8,778 nt of DNA from Robiginitomaculum sp. (lineage in GTDB: Bacteria > Pseudomonadota > Alphaproteobacteria > Caulobacterales > Maricaulaceae): contig JAKITZ010000097.1 in the NCBI GenBank assembly GCA_021647805.1, positions 1 to 8,778 of the forward strand, in the 5' to 3' direction. Made by a program: the position numbers and the translations under genes. The notes beneath the pieces were generated by a model. The model saw nothing but the letters and a program-made list of their open reading frames with translations. It did not search any database and was not told the origin of the DNA. Every line of letters begins with the position of its first letter. The first letter of the stretch is position 1. This document shows positions 5,887 through 8,778 of the stretch, one piece after another.

Positions 5887-6657
5887 ATGTCACAAAAACA
5901 CAAAAAAAAATCAACCACGGATTTCACAAAAAAACCCAATAATTCAAAGACTAAGCAATGGATTTGGGGAACACATGCGGTTATTGCCGCCCTAAACAAC
6001 AAAAACCGCAAGATAAATCAGGTATTGGCGACCCGTAACGCGCTTATCATTTTGGCGGATATTCCAGCAATAAACGGTGTTATCGCAACTGATCCAGCAA
6101 GAATCACCCAAAGCCTGCCCGCCGGTGCGGTGCATCAAGGTTTGGCGGTGCAAATTGAACCCCTGCACCCAATATCTCTCGATAATACTTTGAACAATTT
6201 ATCAGGAACACTGTTAATGCTTGATGGCTTGACCGATCCGCGAAATATCGGGGCAATTTTTCGTTCTGCTGCTGCTTTTGGCGTTACCGGGATTATTATG
6301 CAAGACCGTAACGCGCATAATCTATCGGGAGTGTTGGCCAAAGCTGCCGCCGGAGCTGTCGAGAAAATACCTCTGATCCCAGTAGTCAATTTATCGCGGA
6401 CACTGGAAAAACTAAGCGATGCAGGTGTACAAAGCATTGGACTGGCTGGTGAAACCGACACCTTGCTGGCCGATGTTGTGAAATCCGCCGACAAAATCTG
6501 CCTCGTTCTTGGATCAGAAGGCAAAGGTTTACGACCAAATGTCGCCAAGCATTGTGATTTTCTTGCCAAAATCCCTATTTCATCGGATATGGAAAGCCTA
6601 AATGTCGCCACAGCTGCTGCCATCGCAATGTATGAGATAAATCGCAAACAAACCTAA
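5887..6657 (+). CDS. rlmB: TrmH/SpoU-family rRNA 2'-O-methyltransferase, probable RlmB
   Basis: RlmB methylates the ribose of G2251 in the P-loop of 23S rRNA using S-adenosylmethionine. The 256-residue product has a lysine-rich N-terminal tail (1-25), a small RNA-binding domain (about 26-95) opening with WIWGTHAVIAAL, and a SPOUT catalytic domain (about 107-252). The three SpoU motifs are intact: DPRNIGAIFRSAAAFGV (117-133, with N120 and R126), LVLGSEGKGLR (206-216, with E211), and SLNVATAAAI (237-246, with N239). The trefoil-knot region is therefore complete. The ATG at 5887 is the only plausible start in frame; its GAGGA site is about 12 nt away, longer than ideal. The location next to tRNA-Tyr and tuf supports RlmB over other TrmH-family members, but substrate specificity is inferred. 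Confidence 0.93.
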   Translation: MSQKHKKKSTTDFTKKPNNSKTKQWIWGTHAVIAALNNKNRKINQVLATRNALIILADIPAINGVIATDPARITQSLPAGAVHQGLAVQIEPLHPISLDNTLNNLSGTLLMLDGLTDPRNIGAIFRSAAAFGVTGIIMQDRNAHNLSGVLAKAAAGAVEKIPLIPVVNLSRTLEKLSDAGVQSIGLAGETDTLLADVVKSADKICLVLGSEGKGLRPNVAKHCDFLAKIPISSDMESLNVATAAAIAMYEINRKQT

Positions 6658-6681
6658 AACATTACGGCAAAAATCGCAGCT

Positions 6682-7128
6682 TTAGTCTTTATGGCCTTTC
6701 ATCCAGCGATGTTCTACCGCCCGTAGTTTTGCGGTTAACCCGATCAAAAACGCCGTTGACCAGCCAATCAGGATAAAACCATTTGCCGACTCGATCGCCG
6801 TAAGTAATCGCCAGTCTGAGCCGGCGACTACCTCACCAAAACCAACTGTAGTAAAAGTACCGGTTGAAAAGTATAAGGCGGTTTCAAAAGTGTCGAATAT
6901 ATCAAGAAAGTGATAAAGCCCAGCATACATCAATATCTCGACAGCATGGGCGAAAAACAAACCCAACACCACCAACACTATAACCAATGATGGCCGTAAA
7001 ATATGATCATCGATACCTTCATCGACTTTTCGTTTGTGCATTACCCAAGTAAGCCCAGTTAGAAACACCAGATGCGTAACAGTTGTGGCGACAATCATGA
7101 CCATCGCCAATAACAAGTTCGCCAGCAT
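6682..7128 (-). CDS. Small potassium-channel-like membrane protein (Ion_trans_2 type)
   Basis: The 148-residue product has hydrophobic segments at about residues 3-29, 46-70 and 107-131, and a re-entrant pore loop between the last two. The pore loop carries TVGFGE (94-99), a potassium selectivity-filter signature (TVG[YF]G). This fits a subunit of the two-transmembrane/pore channel superfamily with one extra N-terminal helix; such subunits usually work as tetramers in the inner membrane. No RCK or other ligand-binding domain is present, so gating is unknown. ATG at 7128 is preferred to 7173 because the longer form would overlap the amidase end and add an arginine-rich stretch. Its stop is 24 bp from that of convergent rlmB. 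It starts 4 nt after the restored amidase stop, so it is probably co-transcribed and coupled. Its own ribosome binding site is weak. Confidence 0.85.
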   Translation of the reverse strand: MLANLLLAMVMIVATTVTHLVFLTGLTWVMHKRKVDEGIDDHILRPSLVIVLVVLGLFFAHAVEILMYAGLYHFLDIFDTFETALYFSTGTFTTVGFGEVVAGSDWRLLTAIESANGFILIGWSTAFLIGLTAKLRAVEHRWMKGHKD

Positions 7129-7132
7129 TGTA

Positions 7133-8622
7133 TTAGCCCACCATCTTCGGCCAGTCCTGCGACCAAGGAGCAATTTCCTCTAACTGTGATGCCAGCTCAA
7201 ACAAATTGGCTTCATTACCAAAAGCCGCCTCAAACTGCACGCCGACCGGCAAATCGTTTGCAGTACGCAAAATCGGTACAGACATTGCCGGGTGGCCAGT
7301 AGCATTAGCCCAAGAGTGAAACCTACATAATGCTCTAACCAATCGCGCATAGCTTCAATTTCGCCACTTTGATCAATGCTGCCGACCTTAATTGGTGGCT
7401 CGCCCAATACCGGGCTTAGGCAAAAGTCATAAGTTTGATGAAATTTGCGAGCCGCCTCGCGCTCGACTGCAAATTGAGTATAAGCCGCGCCCACAGCCGA
7501 ATGGCCTTTGTCGGCGACCATGTCATATAGCCACCATGTAAACGGCTCGAACAATTCGCGCGGAGGAGTACCACCTAATTGCTGGCCAACACTGTCAATG
7601 GCTTCTTTCGCGCCAAAAGCCCAGACCACCATGAACGCGTCCCAGAACTCTCGCCAAGAATAATAAGCCGGAACCTCAACCACTTCATGGCCAAGTTGCG
7701 CACAATGCTTGGCCGCCAACAACACCGCACGTTTGCAATCAGCATGTACTTCGCGGCCATCTGGTGTCGCAGTGCGAAAGCCGATCTTGTATTTTTTGCC
7801 ACGATCAGCATCAGCCAATACCACCGAAGGCAAACCATTATTGGCATCAGTCATGCTGGCCATAGCCGTTTGGCTATCGCGAACAGAACGAGTAACAAAC
7901 CCATTGATGGAAATTTCCCAATCACCACCATTAGTGTCCGGCCAACGACCACGGCTACCCTTCATACCGAACAACCCACAACAACTCGCAGGAATGCGTA
8001 TTGAACCACCACCATCACTAGCATGAGCCAACGGCACCACGCCGGTGGCAACCGCCACCGCAGCACCACCAGATGACCCGCCACAAGTATGACCGCTATT
8101 CCACGGATTACGGGTTGGCCCGAACATCAAAGGCTCGGTTACTGGCAAAAACCCAAACTCCGGAGTTGCGGATTTACCTATTGATACCAATCCAGCTCCT
8201 TGCATTACATTAGCAAAACGAGCGTTTCTCTTCGGCACATATTCGGCAAATGCCCGTGACCCAAAGGCAGCACGGACCCCTTTGGTAGCCGTCAAATCCT
8301 TAGTCATGGTTGGTACGCCGGAAAACGGCCCGGCTGGTAGTGTGCTAGCTGCACGTTCCCTTGCCTGCTCGAATGTCGGGTTAACAATGAAGTTCAAGGC
8401 CTCGTTGACTTTTGATGCCCGCTCAATCGCCGCACCGGTAAGTTCTAACGAGCTAGTTTCTCCCGATAAGATCAGTTTACTTTGTGCAGTGGCATCAAGT
8501 TTGAACTGTGGAATATCAACAGCAATTGACTTTTTACCTGCTGCTTGCGGGCTACATGCCGCAATTCCAAACCCGGCTAAACCAAGCGCTGTTCCTTGTA
8601 CCAAAAATTCACGTCTTCTCAT
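7133..8622 (-). CDS. Amidase-signature family enzyme, predicted Tat lipoprotein, frameshifted near its 3' end
   Basis: Amidase-signature enzymes hydrolyse amide bonds with a Ser-cisSer-Lys triad; the substrate here is unknown. The triad is visible with family spacing: K108 in PTMTKDL, S183 in GGSSGG, and S207 in DGGGSIRIP. The N-terminus has a twin-arginine motif (RRREFL), a hydrophobic stretch and a lipobox IAAC (C23), predicting Tat export and lipid anchoring. ATG at 8622 follows AGGGG by 7 nt. The frame holds to about residue 437, then runs into an unrelated tail stopping at 7180. In the adjacent frame the expected C-terminus continues (ANATGHPAMSVP, then LPVGVQFEAAF) to a stop at 7133. 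One missing base, probably a G in the GGG at 7311-7309, explains this. The corrected protein would be about 496 residues. Mutation and sequencing error cannot be told apart here. Confidence 0.88.
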
Positions 8623-8778
8623 TTACTTACCCCTAATACATTATTCACTGGAACCCTAATCAAAGCTTTAGCAATTTGCAAGCAAGTAGGAAAGTCACCA
8701 GAAACCTAGCTGCTTCACTTGTTCGCACCTATTACCTATTGCCCATTAGTCACAAAACCGTCAAACTCCAAACATGAA

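Noticed and set aside
5784..6011. Minus-strand 75-codon ORF over the start of rlmB
   Set aside because: It overlaps the rlmB promoter and coding start on the opposite strand, and shows no recognisable domain.
7575..8026. Several ORFs in other frames across the amidase gene
   Set aside because: Shadows of the amidase frame, which carries the full catalytic signature.
8623..8778. Amidase promoter, for example TTGACG or TTGATT with a downstream -10
   Set aside because: No -10 with good match at correct spacing. The best pairs place the start on top of the ribosome binding site or lack consensus.

Overview
The window looks like an alphaproteobacterial chromosome segment, moderately AT-rich. The main evidence is gene order: rlmB diverging from tRNA-Tyr and tRNA-Gly, then tuf, tRNA-Trp, secE, nusG, rplK, rplA and rplJ is a layout I know from Alphaproteobacteria. 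The short (391-residue) EF-Tu, the 73-residue single-span SecE and the CCA-encoding tRNA genes fit this. I cannot name a genus.

From right to left on the minus strand, positions 8622-6682 hold a two-gene unit. It encodes a predicted Tat-exported lipoprotein amidase, which carries an apparent one-base frameshift near 7309-7311, and a small potassium-channel-like membrane protein that begins 4 nt after the restored amidase stop. Positions 8623-8778, upstream of the amidase, hold no gene I can support.

rlmB (5887-6657) is the only plus-strand gene. It has a good sigma70-type promoter and converges on the channel gene with 24 bp between stops.

Divergent from rlmB, the minus strand carries the translation cluster: tRNA-Tyr(GTA), tRNA-Gly(TCC), a secreted GIN-domain-like repeat protein, tuf, a probable terminator, tRNA-Trp(CCA), secE, nusG, rplK, rplA and rplJ. 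rplJ runs off the left edge about ten residues short of its expected end. Two autoregulatory RNA leaders are recognisable: a two-helix element before rplK resembling the ribosomal protein L1 mRNA target, and an L10 leader before rplJ.

Most of the window is conserved housekeeping. The unusual parts are the secreted repeat protein lodged between tRNA-Gly and tuf, whose mature half is a chain of about 19-residue repeats, and the frameshifted amidase with its closely linked channel gene. I saw no mobile element, CRISPR array, phage gene or defence system.
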